The notes: generated by a model not told the origin, from the sequence alone. Positions 8,893-17,848 are shown, numbered from the stretch's first letter. The stretch: 44,231 nucleotides of DNA from Pantoea allii (GCF_002307475.1 NZ_NTMH01000026.1:1-44231); one strand, 5' to 3'. Numbers and translations: made by a program.

Positions 8893-8924
8893 AAAAGGGC
8901 TGCGGCTAAAGCCGCAGCCCTTTT
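8893..8924 (+). terminator. Strong Rho-independent terminator
   Basis: AAAAGGGCTGCGGC, loop TAAA, GCCGCAGCCCTTTT: a perfect 14-bp stem ending in T, 90 bases after the membrane-protein stop. Symmetric A and T tracts make it potentially bidirectional. Confidence 0.9.
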
Positions 8925-8950
8925 GTCTGCTGAAAACTGCAACTGTCCCG

Positions 8951-9071
8951 GACGTGTCGGGTGCCTCCCGATAGGTCAGAAAAGCCAGAACCTGACCTGC
9001 CGTTTCTGCTCATTGCCAGGATGATTATGTTTGTATCTGACTTGGCCCCGCCGCTGAGGGGGATTCACGTC
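8951..9071 (+). ncRNA. Structured RNA-like domain, copy 1 (C4-like?)
   Basis: A noncoding segment with four nested stems: a closing stem GACGTG/CACGTC (8951-8956 with 9066-9071), hairpin TCGGG-TGCCT-CCCGA, hairpin AGGTCAG/CTGACCT, and hairpin CCCC-GCCGCTGA-GGGG. The tandem copy at 9111-9223 keeps the same layout with compensating base changes (closing stem GCGGTG/CACCGC; first hairpin CCGGG/CCCGG). The strand is inferred from unpaired TGCCT loops and is not certain. The layout recalls phage P1 C4/P4 CI immunity RNAs, but this identity is not proven. Confidence 0.55.
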
Positions 9072-9110
9072 CGTTTGTTTACATCCATCAGATTTCCTGT
9101 AGAAAACTGA

Positions 9111-9223
9111 GCGGTGCCGGGTGCCTCCCGGTGAGTCAGGAAAAGCCACAACCTGACCCGCTTATTGGCCAAGGCTTTCAGCCTTTTTGTGGCTCAGCCC
9201 CGCCGCTTAGGGGGATTCACCGC
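9111..9223 (+). ncRNA. Structured RNA-like domain, copy 2 (C4-like?)
   Basis: Second tandem copy: closing stem GCGGTG/CACCGC, hairpin CCGGG-TGCCT-CCCGG, hairpin GTCAGG/CCTGAC, additional pairing AGCCACA with TGTGGCT, and hairpin CCCC-GCCGCTTA-GGGG before GGATTCACC. Stems covary with copy 1 while loops (TGCCTCCCG, AAAAGCCA, CCCCGCCGCT, GGGGGATTCAC) are conserved. The rest of 9224-9520 has no recognised gene. Confidence 0.55.
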
Positions 9224-9520
9224 CTGGTTAAAATAACACACCTCCCGCAAAATTCTGGCATTATCCTGTTTAACGCCGGCACTGAAAACCGGTGTCCAAA
9301 ACAGTCTTTTCATAACGGTGGTAACCGTGACAGTCCGGGCTAAGTGCCGGTGAGGTGCCAGTACTGAACGTCAGTGTGAGTTTGTCAGGGGAGAGTCTGC
9401 CGTATGACCCGCTATGCCCTGCGCTCATTTTAGTTCCGGTCGGTATCTGGTCTGGTAAGGGGAATGATGATAAATTAAGTATTTCTTAATAATTTCCGTC
9501 CAGAGAGTGGGCTTTAAACC

Positions 9521-10597
9521 GTGAGAATTCTGACTATTCAGTACGTACGCGGACTGGCGGCCTTGCTTGTGGTCATTGCCCATAATTCTGCCTTTCTGGG
9601 GGAATACTGGGTAAACCACATTCCCGGCGCCCTGGGTGTCGATGTTTTTTTCATCGTCAGTGGTTTTATTATGACGTTCATCACCCGCCAGGTACCGGAG
9701 CGGGCCGATACATTTTTAATTAAGCGTTTTTTCCGCATATGGCCTCCCCTCTTTCTGATCTGGCTCGCCTCGCTTGTCTTTGTTTACCCTGAACGGACCA
9801 TCGGCCAGATGTCATGTGTCCTTTATTTCTGTCTTCAGGATTACAGCAGTCAGGGGCCGACGTTTGGTTTCAGCCCGCTGGGGCCACCCTGGACGCTGTC
9901 CTATGAAGTCATGTTCTACGCCGTTTTTGCCCTTTCCATGCGTCTCAGTTATCGCTACCGCAGCTGTCTCTGCGCACTGATTTTTATGGCTGCCATTGTA
10001 GGATTTCAACTCTTTTATAACGGCAGTTTCAGCTTCTCCTCTCAGGTATCACCTGAAATGGTTGTCTCGGACTGGTGGCAGGGCTGGATTAAAATTGGCA
10101 GTAACACGATTGTTTTTGAATTCATTGCGGGTATGTTTCTGGCAGAACTGATGGTGAATAACAAAATCAGTGACTCCCGCGTTATTCGGGCAGTGGCGTG
10201 GGGTGCTCTCGCTTTAGCCATTACTTTTGTCACCATCACCGGGCCGCAGGTTTTCGGCATGAGCGGCGGCTTCTGGCCGGCGCTGGTAATTATGGCTTCG
10301 GTCATTGCGCTGAGCTGCCATATAAAAACCGTAAACATTCGCGCGCTGTCATTTCTGGGTGATATTTCTTACTCACTGTACCTGGTTCATTACCCGGTGA
10401 TGCTTTTTATCAAAAACGCTTTACCTTCATCGGCGATGCAAAACGGTAACCCGGCAGTATTTATACTGTCAGTCGTCATAAGCACGGGAATAGCGTCAGT
10501 GATGTTCAGGCTGGTTGAAATACCCTCGGTACAGTTAGGGAAAAAAATCACCAGGAGCCTCTTGCTAAAAAGAGCCTCCGAAAGCAGCCAGTCTTAA
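9521..10597 (+). CDS. Membrane acyltransferase, acyltransferase-3 family
   Basis: A 358-residue integral membrane protein of the acyltransferase-3 family, which O-acylates sugars of surface polysaccharides or exported molecules. The N-terminus shows the family hallmark RGLAALLVVIAH (catalytic-type His) followed by GVDVFFIVSGFIM and R-R-I-W-P-type sequence (KRFFRIWPPLFL); about ten hydrophobic segments follow, ending with SFLGDISYSLYLVHYPVML. It starts at GTG. Full length for the family. It lies 116 bases before the autotransporter gene in the same direction; a damaged copy with the same neighbour occurs at 26459-26968. A role in modifying the adhesin or surface is inference. Confidence 0.9.
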   Translation: MRILTIQYVRGLAALLVVIAHNSAFLGEYWVNHIPGALGVDVFFIVSGFIMTFITRQVPERADTFLIKRFFRIWPPLFLIWLASLVFVYPERTIGQMSCVLYFCLQDYSSQGPTFGFSPLGPPWTLSYEVMFYAVFALSMRLSYRYRSCLCALIFMAAIVGFQLFYNGSFSFSSQVSPEMVVSDWWQGWIKIGSNTIVFEFIAGMFLAELMVNNKISDSRVIRAVAWGALALAITFVTITGPQVFGMSGGFWPALVIMASVIALSCHIKTVNIRALSFLGDISYSLYLVHYPVMLFIKNALPSSAMQNGNPAVFILSVVISTGIASVMFRLVEIPSVQLGKKITRSLLLKRASESSQS

Positions 10598-10713
10598 AGG
10601 GAAAAGTCATTTGAGCCGGAATCTTTAAAGCATCAGATATATGTATTGATGAAACCAGACTTCGCTTATTTCACGCCAGTATTTATGAAGTTTTTTCCTG
10701 AACGGGGTTCAAA

Positions 10714-13341
10714 ATGATTCATGAAAAAAAGCACGTATTGTGGACCGTCAGCCTGATGAGTTTAAATTTACTTTCATTTTCATCAGTGGCAGCCAGTGTC
10801 TGTGACTCGGTTGCCGATGACGATTCACAGACCGTCACCAGTCAGGAAACCGAAGAATGTACGGTTTCGCCGTCACTGGGTTTTTTCTCGGTGGCTCAGG
10901 GAGCTTCTGTTGATGTTACCCGTGAGGGCGTGGGTGGCGTCGCGGTCTATATTCCGGACAACAATCTGGAAGTGTTTGGTAATGGTGGCACCATCACTTC
11001 TGCTTACACGGGTATACGCATAGCCAGTAACGGGCCTGGGGTGTCAAACGAAACTCACATTGATGACTTTATTAATGACGGACTTATATCCGTGACCGGA
11101 GGGACAGGTATTGCCGCCGTTTATAACGTTTCAGGGTTTATTGGGGATTTTACAAACAGCGGCACACTGCAGAATGATTCCCTGATCACCAATATGGCCC
11201 TCAACAGCGATCTGACCGGAAACGACAATTACACCACCGCCCTTTATAACCTTTCATCAATTGACGCGGTTTTTAATAACGGGAAAATCAAAGCTGCGAC
11301 AGGTATTACTAACCTTACAACGAGTGGAATAACCAACCGGATAGGTAAAATTGACAATACGGGCACCATTACGGGCTCCGTCGGCAATGGTATTCTCAAC
11401 GAAGGAACGATTGGCAGTATCCTCAATGAGTCTGGTGGAATCATTCAGGGGGCAGACACGGGTATAAGCAATGCCGGTAACATCTCTCAGATTGTAAACA
11501 GCGGCACAATCAGAGGGGGAAACTGGTCTGTATACAATTCAGGCAACATTAGCGGCGGTATTCACAACTCAGGATTGCTTGATGGCTCTGTTTACCTTGG
11601 CAACTCAGCTATTTATATCAGTGGGACCAGAGCGGTTATTAACGGCGCATTAACCGGTCAGGCGGGCTCTGCAGTGTTCGTGGGGGATGGAAACTCGTCC
11701 GCAGCGTTCACCGCCACGAATAACGCAAGCGTGGACAAGATTACCGTCACGTCCGGCAGTTCACTGACGCTCTCACCATCTGCCCGCTGGTCCGCCGCTA
11801 ACGGCACGGTAAATAACGGCACCCTGACCCTGGAAAGCGGCAGTATCGTTGACGGTGCCCTGTCACAGAACGGCACACTGCTCTTCAGTACGGAAAAAAA
11901 CGCCTCCTCAGTCATTAATGCCAGCCTGACCAACCGCGGAAGCCTCGTGCTGAATCCCACCCCGGCCAGCGCGGGCAACACCCTGACGGTTAACGGTGAT
12001 TATACCGGACTGCCCGGCAGCTCGGTATCGCTCGGCAGCGTGCTGGGCGGCGATGACTCCCTGACTGACCGCCTCGTGGTGACCGGCAACACAAGCGGTG
12101 CCAGCACGCTTTTCGTGACCAACGAGAACGGCGGCGGCGCGCAGACGCTGGACGGCATCCAGCTCATCAGCGTGGGCGGGCGCTCTGACGCCGTGTTCTC
12201 GCTGGGTAACCGCGTGGTGGCCGGTGCCTACGACTACAGGCTGCGCAAAGGAAACGTTTCGGGTACCGACACGGCGGGCTGGTACCTGACCAGCACTGCC
12301 TTCGCATCAGTCCCTGACCCCACACCTTCTCCCGGGCCTTCACCTGAGCCAGTCCGCATGTATCGCCCCGAGGCGTCGGCCTACACGGCTAACCTTCAGG
12401 CGGCGAATACCCTGTTTGACCTGTCAATGCGGGACCGCAGCGGGGAAACGCGCTACAGCGACCCGGTAACGGGGGAGGCCCGTACGACCAGCCTGTGGAT
12501 GCGTAATCTGGGCAGCCACGGGCGCGCGTCCATGGCGGACGGCCAGAACCGCACGCAGACTGACCGTTATGTACTGCAACTGGGCGGGGATATTATTCAG
12601 GGCTCCACAAACGGCACGGACGCGCTTCACGCCGGCCTTATGGGCGGCTACGGCCGGGCGGACAGCGGCTCACACAACGGCCTGACCGGCCGGGACGCAA
12701 AGGGCAGCGTGAGCGGATACAGTGCAGGGGTGTACGGCACGTGGTACCAGAACGCAGAGGCCAAAACCGGCGCATGGGCCGAGACGTGGGCGCAGTACAA
12801 CTGGTTCCGCAACGAGGTCTCAGGGGATATGCTGCCTGTGGAGCGCTACAACAGTCAGGGAATAAAGGCGTCGCTGGAGGGCGGCTATGCCTGGCTGGCG
12901 GGACGCTGGCAGAGCCGCAGCGGAACGGAGAACCGCCTGTTCCTTGAACCGCACGCGCAGGCCGTCTGGTCCGGCATCCGGGCGGATGACCACACCGAGG
13001 CGGGCGGCACCCGCGTGCAGGGGACGGGAAACGACGGCGTCACCACCCGTCTCGGATTGAGAACTTACCTGAACGGGAAAAGCCGGGCGGACCGGCGGAC
13101 CGTGCGCGAGTTCCAGCCGTTCGTGGAGGTGAACTGGCTGCACAACACACAGGTGTACGGTGTGCGCATGAATGAAGAAACGGATGATGTGCGGGGTAGC
13201 CGGAACGTGGCCGAGCTGAAAACGGGTGTGGAGGGGCGTCTGTCGAGGAGCCTGTCGGGCGCCCTGGTGTTCACGCAGCAGGCCGGAGGCGGTGGCTACC
13301 GCGACAGTCAGGGCTCGCTGCAGGTAAGCTACCGGTTCTGA
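10714..13341 (+). CDS. Autotransporter adhesin 1 (type Va secretion)
   Basis: An 875-residue outer-membrane autotransporter. An N-terminal signal peptide (about residues 1-27) precedes a passenger of degenerate beta-helix repeats rich in N-S-G-T-I-type motifs (about 40-350). Then come a conserved stem (GSSLTLSPSARW..NNGTLTLESGSI), a Pro-rich linker (PDPTPSPGPSPEP, about 530-545), and a C-terminal 12-strand barrel of about 270 residues ending in the consensus Y-R-F. From about residue 325 onward it is nearly identical to the autotransporter at 23818-26355; the passenger is not. The 3' end abuts the converging tnpC with four bases between. It is likely an adhesin or surface antigen; no protease triad is seen. 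Confidence 0.93.
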   Translation: MIHEKKHVLWTVSLMSLNLLSFSSVAASVCDSVADDDSQTVTSQETEECTVSPSLGFFSVAQGASVDVTREGVGGVAVYIPDNNLEVFGNGGTITSAYTGIRIASNGPGVSNETHIDDFINDGLISVTGGTGIAAVYNVSGFIGDFTNSGTLQNDSLITNMALNSDLTGNDNYTTALYNLSSIDAVFNNGKIKAATGITNLTTSGITNRIGKIDNTGTITGSVGNGILNEGTIGSILNESGGIIQGADTGISNAGNISQIVNSGTIRGGNWSVYNSGNISGGIHNSGLLDGSVYLGNSAIYISGTRAVINGALTGQAGSAVFVGDGNSSAAFTATNNASVDKITVTSGSSLTLSPSARWSAANGTVNNGTLTLESGSIVDGALSQNGTLLFSTEKNASSVINASLTNRGSLVLNPTPASAGNTLTVNGDYTGLPGSSVSLGSVLGGDDSLTDRLVVTGNTSGASTLFVTNENGGGAQTLDGIQLISVGGRSDAVFSLGNRVVAGAYDYRLRKGNVSGTDTAGWYLTSTAFASVPDPTPSPGPSPEPVRMYRPEASAYTANLQAANTLFDLSMRDRSGETRYSDPVTGEARTTSLWMRNLGSHGRASMADGQNRTQTDRYVLQLGGDIIQGSTNGTDALHAGLMGGYGRADSGSHNGLTGRDAKGSVSGYSAGVYGTWYQNAEAKTGAWAETWAQYNWFRNEVSGDMLPVERYNSQGIKASLEGGYAWLAGRWQSRSGTENRLFLEPHAQAVWSGIRADDHTEAGGTRVQGTGNDGVTTRLGLRTYLNGKSRADRRTVREFQPFVEVNWLHNTQVYGVRMNEETDDVRGSRNVAELKTGVEGRLSRSLSGALVFTQQAGGGGYRDSQGSLQVSYRF

Positions 13342-13345
13342 GATA

Positions 13346-14923
13346 TCATCCCGTCGCGGGCGGCAGGTCAGCTTTCCAGGGCAGCAGATCGCGCAGCCGG
13401 TTCACCGGCCAGTCCTGGATGTGGCCGATGACGTAACGCAGCCACGCCTCCGGCTCCACGCCGTTCAGCCGGCAGGTGCCGATCAGCGAGTACAGAACCG
13501 CTGCCCGCTCCCCACCTGCGTCTGAACCGGCGAACAGCCAGTTCTTCCGGCCCAGGGCGACGCACCGCAGCGCGTTTTCCGCGATGTTGTTGTCGATTTC
13601 CGCCCAGCCATTGCTGCAGTACAGGTTCAGCGCCTCCCACTGTTTCAGCATGTAGGCGAACGCCTTTGCCGTATCCGAGTGGCGCGAGAGCACCGTCATC
13701 TGCGCCTGTATCCAGTCGTACAGCGACTGCATCAGCGGCACGGTCTGCGCTTTCCGGACCGCCAGCCGTTCCTCTGCCGGGCTTCCGCGTATCTCCGCCT
13801 CGATGGCATACAGTTCGCCGATGCGCCTGAGCGCTTCGGTGGTGATACCGGTCGGCGTGCGGGCATGAACGTCGTGGATTTTCCGCCGGGCGTGGGCCAT
13901 GCAGGCCGCTTCCGTGATGCGGTCGTCTTTGTACAGGGCGTTGTAGCCCCCGTAGGCATCCGCCTGCAGGATGCCGCTGTACCTGGCGAGATGCTGCTGT
14001 GGATGAACGCCCTTACGGTCCGGCGAGTAAGCGAACCAGACCGCCGCCGGCAGCTGCGAACCGGCGTTGCGGTCATCCCGTACGTACACCCACAGCCGGG
14101 CAGTCCGGGTTTTGCCGCTGCCCGGCTCCTGAACCGGCACCGGGATATCGTCGGTGTGCACCTTACCCGGCATCAGCACGTACTGACGCAGCAGCTTATA
14201 CAGTGGCTCCAGCAGTTCGCTCACCGCGCCGGACCAGCGCCCCAGCGTGGCACGACTCAGCTCCACGCCCTGACGGCGGTATATCTCCGACTGACGATAG
14301 TGAGGCGTGTGCTCCGCGAACTTCGCCGTGACGATGCGCGCCAGCAGCCCGGGGCCCGCGTAGCTGCGCTCTATGGGTTTTGACGGCATGGGGGCCTGAA
14401 CGATGTGGTCGCACCTGCGGCAGGCCAGCTTCGGCCGCTGCGTCTCGATGACCTTAAAGGCGCTGCTGATGAGCTCCAGCTGTTCCGACACGTCGCAGCC
14501 CAGCGCGCTGAGCTCGCCGCCGCAGGCCGGACAGGCGGTTTCTGTCGGTGGCAGCATGCGGATTTCACGGTGAAGCGAGGCAGGCAACGGTTTGCGGGCG
14601 GAAGACTGGCGCAGCGGCGGCGGAAGTACCGGGTCATGCTGTTCACCCAGGACCTCTGCCATCTCCTCCTGCAGGGCGCTGATGCGCTCCTCTGCCTGAC
14701 GCACCTGACGCTGCGTTTTCTCCCGCAGCTTTTCGGAGCTTTTGCCGAACTGCATCCGCTGCAGCTTCGCGACCAGCGCTTTCAGCCGACTGATTTCGCT
14801 GGCGTACGCCGCCACCCGTTGTGACAGGAGGCGGTTGTTTTCGGCCATCTGCTCAAGGCTTCGCTTCTGTGTGTCCAGCAGCGCCCTGAGGCGGGCATTT
14901 TCTGCAGAAAGTGAGCGTTCCAT
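13346..14923 (-). CDS. tnpC: IS66-family transposase TnpC, second copy
   Basis: A 525-residue DDE transposase with the same architecture as the first copy: coiled-coil N-terminus, CPACGGE and CRRCD zinc ligands, catalytic Asp in [11 protein letters not shown], Asp in [11 protein letters not shown] and Glu in [15 protein letters not shown]. The proteins differ at scattered positions and in the last residues (LPPATG here), so the two IS66 sets are related rather than identical. It converges on autotransporter 1, whose stop is four bases away. The same tnpC-tail to autotransporter-tail junction is seen at 23753-23820. Confidence 0.95.
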   Translation of the reverse strand: MERSLSAENARLRALLDTQKRSLEQMAENNRLLSQRVAAYASEISRLKALVAKLQRMQFGKSSEKLREKTQRQVRQAEERISALQEEMAEVLGEQHDPVLPPPLRQSSARKPLPASLHREIRMLPPTETACPACGGELSALGCDVSEQLELISSAFKVIETQRPKLACRRCDHIVQAPMPSKPIERSYAGPGLLARIVTAKFAEHTPHYRQSEIYRRQGVELSRATLGRWSGAVSELLEPLYKLLRQYVLMPGKVHTDDIPVPVQEPGSGKTRTARLWVYVRDDRNAGSQLPAAVWFAYSPDRKGVHPQQHLARYSGILQADAYGGYNALYKDDRITEAACMAHARRKIHDVHARTPTGITTEALRRIGELYAIEAEIRGSPAEERLAVRKAQTVPLMQSLYDWIQAQMTVLSRHSDTAKAFAYMLKQWEALNLYCSNGWAEIDNNIAENALRCVALGRKNWLFAGSDAGGERAAVLYSLIGTCRLNGVEPEAWLRYVIGHIQDWPVNRLRDLLPWKADLPPATG

Positions 14924-14942
14924 GCGCTCACATTACGCCGGT

Positions 14943-15290
14943 TCAGATGCGCAGGCCAGGAGGATTTATCCGCTGCGGATGCTTCCAGTTAATGCCTTCC
15001 AGCAGCATGGCCAGCTGGGCCTGCGTCAGGTGCACCCTGCCGTCCCGATTCACCGGCCAGACGAAACGCCCCCGCTCAAGGCGCTTCGTAAAAAGACAAA
15101 GACCATCGGGGTCTGCCCAGAGGACCTTAACCATATCGCCGCGCCGGCCCCGGAAGATGAACAGGTGGCCGCTGAAAGGGTCGGCACGTAGCGTGTTCTG
15201 CACCTTTGCGGCCAGACCGTTGAAGCTGCAGCGCATGTCCGTCACGCCGGCAACCAGCCAGATGCGTGCGCCTGCCGGAAAGCTAATCAT
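14943..15290 (-). CDS. tnpB: IS66-family TnpB, second copy
   Basis: A 115-residue accessory protein that differs from the copy at 460-807 at only a few residues (for example DPFSGH instead of DPFGGH). Its start overlaps the tnpA stop by ATGA and tnpC follows after 19 bases. Intact. Confidence 0.93.
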   Translation of the reverse strand: MISFPAGARIWLVAGVTDMRCSFNGLAAKVQNTLRADPFSGHLFIFRGRRGDMVKVLWADPDGLCLFTKRLERGRFVWPVNRDGRVHLTQAQLAMLLEGINWKHPQRINPPGLRI

Positions 15291-15931
15291 ACCTCACTCC
15301 CACGGATTGCACTGACCAGCGCCCGCAGCAGCTCCGGTGTCACGGGGCCGGTCAGGCTCAGGGTGCCGCCAGGCAGCGTCAGCTTACAGCTGATAACGGG
15401 GGGCGAATCCGGTGTGCCGCCGTTCTGCCTGGCCGGAACAGGAAAAGGCTCAACCGTGACGGGTATCATCCCGGCGCGCGTGGCAGGATCCAGCAGGCCC
15501 TGACGGTGCAGGTTGCGCCAGTTAAATACCAGATTGTCATTGACCCCATGCTCCCGGGTCAGCTTTGCCACGCAGGCGTCCGGCTGCAGGCTCAACTCTG
15601 CCATACGGATTTTGAACTCCAGCGGCCAGTCCGGACGCCGCTTTTTTACGGGCAGGTTCGTTTCCAGATTGAAGGCGTAGAGCTCCTCCTCAAGCCGTTC
15701 AGGCGTGTAGTCCTCGGGCAGCGGCCAGTTAATACCCGTACGGCGAAAACGCTTGAACATTTTATGCGTAGCGGAAGTGCTGACTTTCAGTTGCTCAGCG
15801 ATTTCACGGTAGGTCAGGGCGTCGTTAAACCGCAGGCTGAGTGCAGTAATGATCCAGGGTCGACTGGTGTAAGGCGTGTTTCTGTCCACGGTAGTGTCCA
15901 TGTTCGCGAAAGTGTCCATGGTAGGAAACAC
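15287..15931 (-). CDS. tnpA: IS66-family TnpA with IstA-like N-terminal extension
   Basis: A 214-residue protein (GTG start; internal ATG codons at residues 5 and 11 are alternatives). Residues about 25-85 (LTYREIAEQLKVSTSATHKM and GINWPLPEDYTPERLEEELY) look like the helix-turn-helix and W-P-L-P motif of IS21 IstA. Residues about 100-150 (WPLEFKIRMAELSL and EHGVNDNLVFNWRNLHRQG) are the standard IS66 TnpA DNA-binding domain. IS66 TnpA is often only about 130 residues, so the N-terminal domain is an addition. The start lies 16-37 bases from the terminal repeat. Confidence 0.88.
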   Translation of the reverse strand: MFPTMDTFANMDTTVDRNTPYTSRPWIITALSLRFNDALTYREIAEQLKVSTSATHKMFKRFRRTGINWPLPEDYTPERLEEELYAFNLETNLPVKKRRPDWPLEFKIRMAELSLQPDACVAKLTREHGVNDNLVFNWRNLHRQGLLDPATRAGMIPVTVEPFPVPARQNGGTPDSPPVISCKLTLPGGTLSLTGPVTPELLRALVSAIRGSEV

Positions 15932-15946
15932 GGGAAGAAATGGAAG

Positions 15947-15968
15947 ACGGTATAAACGTGACGCTTAC
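15947..15968 (-). repeat. IS66-type terminal inverted repeat (left, tnpA-side end)
   Basis: The minus strand reads GTAAGCGTC, eight bases, ACCGT; the tnpA gene starts just inside. The outside octamer is GCATATCC (15969-15976), the reverse complement of the GGATATGC beside the 7223 end. Together these are the two halves of one target duplication. Confidence 0.88.
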
Positions 15969-16038
15969 GCATATCCCGGCCGGAACCCTGTGGATAACGT
16001 CATGCCGGCAGCGAAAGCCACCACACGGGAGAGGATGG
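15969..16038 (-). promoter_or_regulatory. Displaced 5' part of leader A
   Basis: The minus strand contains TTATCCACAGGGTTCCGG, which matches the leader at 27103-27120, and ends at the octamer next to the IS66 terminus. Joined to 7232 onward it rebuilds a continuous leader like 27080-27285 in order and spacing. The hairpin arm TTATCCACAG (15988-15997) is thus separated from its partner at 7240. Confidence 0.75.
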
Positions 16039-16128
16039 TTAATAAACGACCGCCATCAGCGCCCGCACCTTACTCACGTTCTCCGCCAGGCCGGTCACAC
16101 GCAGCCTGTTTGCACACCAGTTCGGCAT
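16039..16128 (-). pseudogene. N-terminal fragment of a DUF1281-type plasmid gene
   Basis: A GAGGAG ribosome-binding site precedes an ATG opening MPNWCANRLRVTGLAENVSK, the characteristic start of DUF1281 (Api92-like) proteins found in enterobacterial plasmid leading regions. After 29 codons the frame ends, and the DNA passes into the leader-A fragment; intact relatives are much longer, so this is a truncated remnant. Function of the family is unknown. Confidence 0.65.
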
Positions 16129-16300
16129 GATTTGCTCCTCAGTCAGTGGTTGCTCGGCCTCACCTGCGCCGTGCCGCCACAACAGCCGGGCGAAAAGCGG
16201 AGCAGTCAGGGGCGGACGCGCAAGCCGCACGCGCCGCCGGAGCGGACTGAATGTCCCGCGCACGGCGGGGAACGGGTGAGCAGTTGTGTTTAATGTCAAT
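16129..16300 (-). promoter_or_regulatory. Leading-region leader D upstream of the DUF1281 fragment
   Basis: Read on the minus strand it starts with AACACAACTGCTCACCCGTTC, closely like 35091-35114 before the ardB pseudogene, and carries the same downstream segment (CGCTTTTCGCCCGGCTGT compared with GGCTTTTCGTCGGGCTGT). It is GC-rich with several dyads. It belongs to the same leader family as A, B and C; a promoter role is inferred from position. Confidence 0.5.
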
Positions 16301-16364
16301 CAAGGAGAGTGTTTGAATACGTGAAGAGATTACAGGTGATGAGTCTCCGCTATGAGCTGTGAGT

Positions 16365-17351
16365 TCAACCGATGGATGCAACACACTTATTAAACCGCTC
16401 TGCGGGTGATTCGTAGTCTGGCGTTTTTCTCGGCCTCTCGTTGAGCTGTCTGGCAACACTGTTTAGTCTTTGTTGGCTGTGAACCGATAAGTCAGTTCCT
16501 TTTGGAAAATACTGTCTGAGTAATCTGTTTGTATTTTCATTTGAGCCGCGTTGCCAGGGGGATTGAGGATCGCAGAAATAAATCTGTATGTCTGTCTCTA
16601 TAGTAAACCGGGTGTGGCTGGTCATTTCAGCGCCTCGATCCCATGTTAGTGTTTTATAAAGCTCAACAGGTAACTCCCGTGCTTGTCTGATGAGTGCAGA
16701 TATAACAGTTATGGTCTTGTTGTCCCTGACTTTGGCCAGCATAACAAAACGGGAATGACGCTCTACGAGGGTGACGATATAGGAGTTTTTCGAGCCCTGG
16801 ATCAGATCACCTTCCCAGTGACTAGGTATGGCACTGTCTGCGACTTCCGGTGGCCTTTCGCTGACAGGTATCGCATTCGGGATTTTCCCTAATCCTTTCC
16901 CTTTAAGCGATGATGTTCTGGATCTACGCACGACTCTTCCGCTTCTGAGGCATTGCTGCAGCTCTTTTTTTAATGCTCCCCGGGTTTGTATAAAAAGCGT
17001 TTTATAAATCGTTTCATGTGACACATGCATTTACTGATTATCCGGATAACAGCGTTTCAGCCAACCGGCGATTTGCTCCGGCGACCAGTCCTGATGCATC
17101 TTTTCTGCAATGATTTTACACAACGTGGGGCTTTCAATTAGCTTACAAGGTTTTGGTCTCAGTGCACTTTCCCACGCATCAGTATCCGCTTTTGCTGCCC
17201 GGTATTGTTTTGCACCTCCGTGCCTCTTAATCTCGCGGCTAATCGTTGGGGGGGGCTCTTGATAATTTGTCAGCGATGTCCCTGATGCTGATTTTTGCTG
17301 CCAGCGATCTGGATATTTACTCTCTTTCATCAAGAGAAAGAGCTTACGGAT
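16365..17351 (-). pseudogene. IS30-family transposase, multiply disrupted
   Basis: The reading frame encodes an IS30 transposase: the N-terminal helix-turn-helix (DERE.ISRSLAAKISIRDIADKLSRAP / TISREIKRHGG), WSPEQIAGWLKRCYP, VSHETIYKTLF, and the DDE core (HWEGDLIQG, WDRGAEM, SPWQRGSNENTNRLLRQYFPKG, LNERPRKTPDY). It has three lesions: a TAA where a Gln is expected after DERE (about 17322), a frameshift at a run of eight C on the coding strand (17248-17255), and an in-frame TAA (17031-17033) between CYPDNQ and MHVSHETIY. The longest surviving part (16365-17030, 221 codons) keeps the catalytic core but lacks the DNA-binding domain. Confidence 0.88.
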
Positions 17352-17380
17352 GCCGCTTTCGGACGGGGAACACTATCACC

Positions 17381-17409
17381 GGCTTTCCCGGGCAGCAGAT
17401 CGCGCAGCC
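17381..17409 (-). repeat. IS66 tnpC 3'-tail scar
   Basis: The plus strand reads GGCTTTCCCGGGCAGCAGATC then GCGCAGCC, matching the end of tnpC copy 2 (13370-13397) with only a few changes. It is a leftover of an IS66 end beside the fimbrial block; a similar scar in the opposite orientation is at 23753-23813. Confidence 0.65.
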
Positions 17410-17470
17410 TGTCCCGCGGATTCATGACCGGCTTACGTGACGGGCCGCGCTTTAATTTTTTCAGCTTCAG

Positions 17471-17764
17471 TCACAGGGGGCCAGCAGCTTGCCCGTGGCT
17501 TGTCCTGAAGGCTGCACCCGCCCACGTTTCAGCCTCGCGCAGGTCCGCAAACCAGGCGCTGCCGTCGTCGTGGCGGCCCAGGCACTCCCTGAGCTTAAGC
17601 CGGATGTAGCACAGCTCCGCGGGACCGGCTGTGTCGCCGCAGATGCAGAGTATAAATGCCCGCAGCATGCTGCATTCGGTGAAGCCGTACCGCTCCAGCC
17701 GGGCTGCCAGGTCCTTAGTGTTGAACGGGCGTACGGTCCGTCCGGTATTCGTGTCTTTCCTCAT
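17471..17764 (-). CDS. Hypothetical protein downstream of fimbrial operon
   Basis: A 97-residue protein, MRKDTNTGRTVRPFNTKDLAARLERYGFTECSM opening, followed by a Cys-containing helical region (MLRAFILCICGDTAGPAELCYIRLKLREC). Not recognised. It follows the major-subunit gene in the same direction with 85 bases between, and codon use is GC-rich like the operon. A regulator or accessory protein is possible. Only a weak ribosome-binding site is seen, and chance coding cannot be excluded. Confidence 0.45.
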   Translation of the reverse strand: MRKDTNTGRTVRPFNTKDLAARLERYGFTECSMLRAFILCICGDTAGPAELCYIRLKLRECLGRHDDGSAWFADLREAETWAGAAFRTSHGQAAGPL

Positions 17765-17848
17765 CAGCGTCTCTGTTTTCTCCCGTTACGCCGGCAGAGT
17801 CCGCGCGGTGGCGCCCCTGCCGGCCGTTAAAAAGGTCAGGCTGATGCG

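Noticed and set aside
8951..9223. Retron or type I toxin-antitoxin locus
   Set aside because: No reverse transcriptase and no small hydrophobic toxin frame lie next to the structured RNA-like repeats.
13679..14383. A 234-codon open frame on the plus strand
   Set aside because: It is antisense to tnpC copy 2, GC-rich and arginine/proline-heavy, with no domain; a shadow of the transposase gene.
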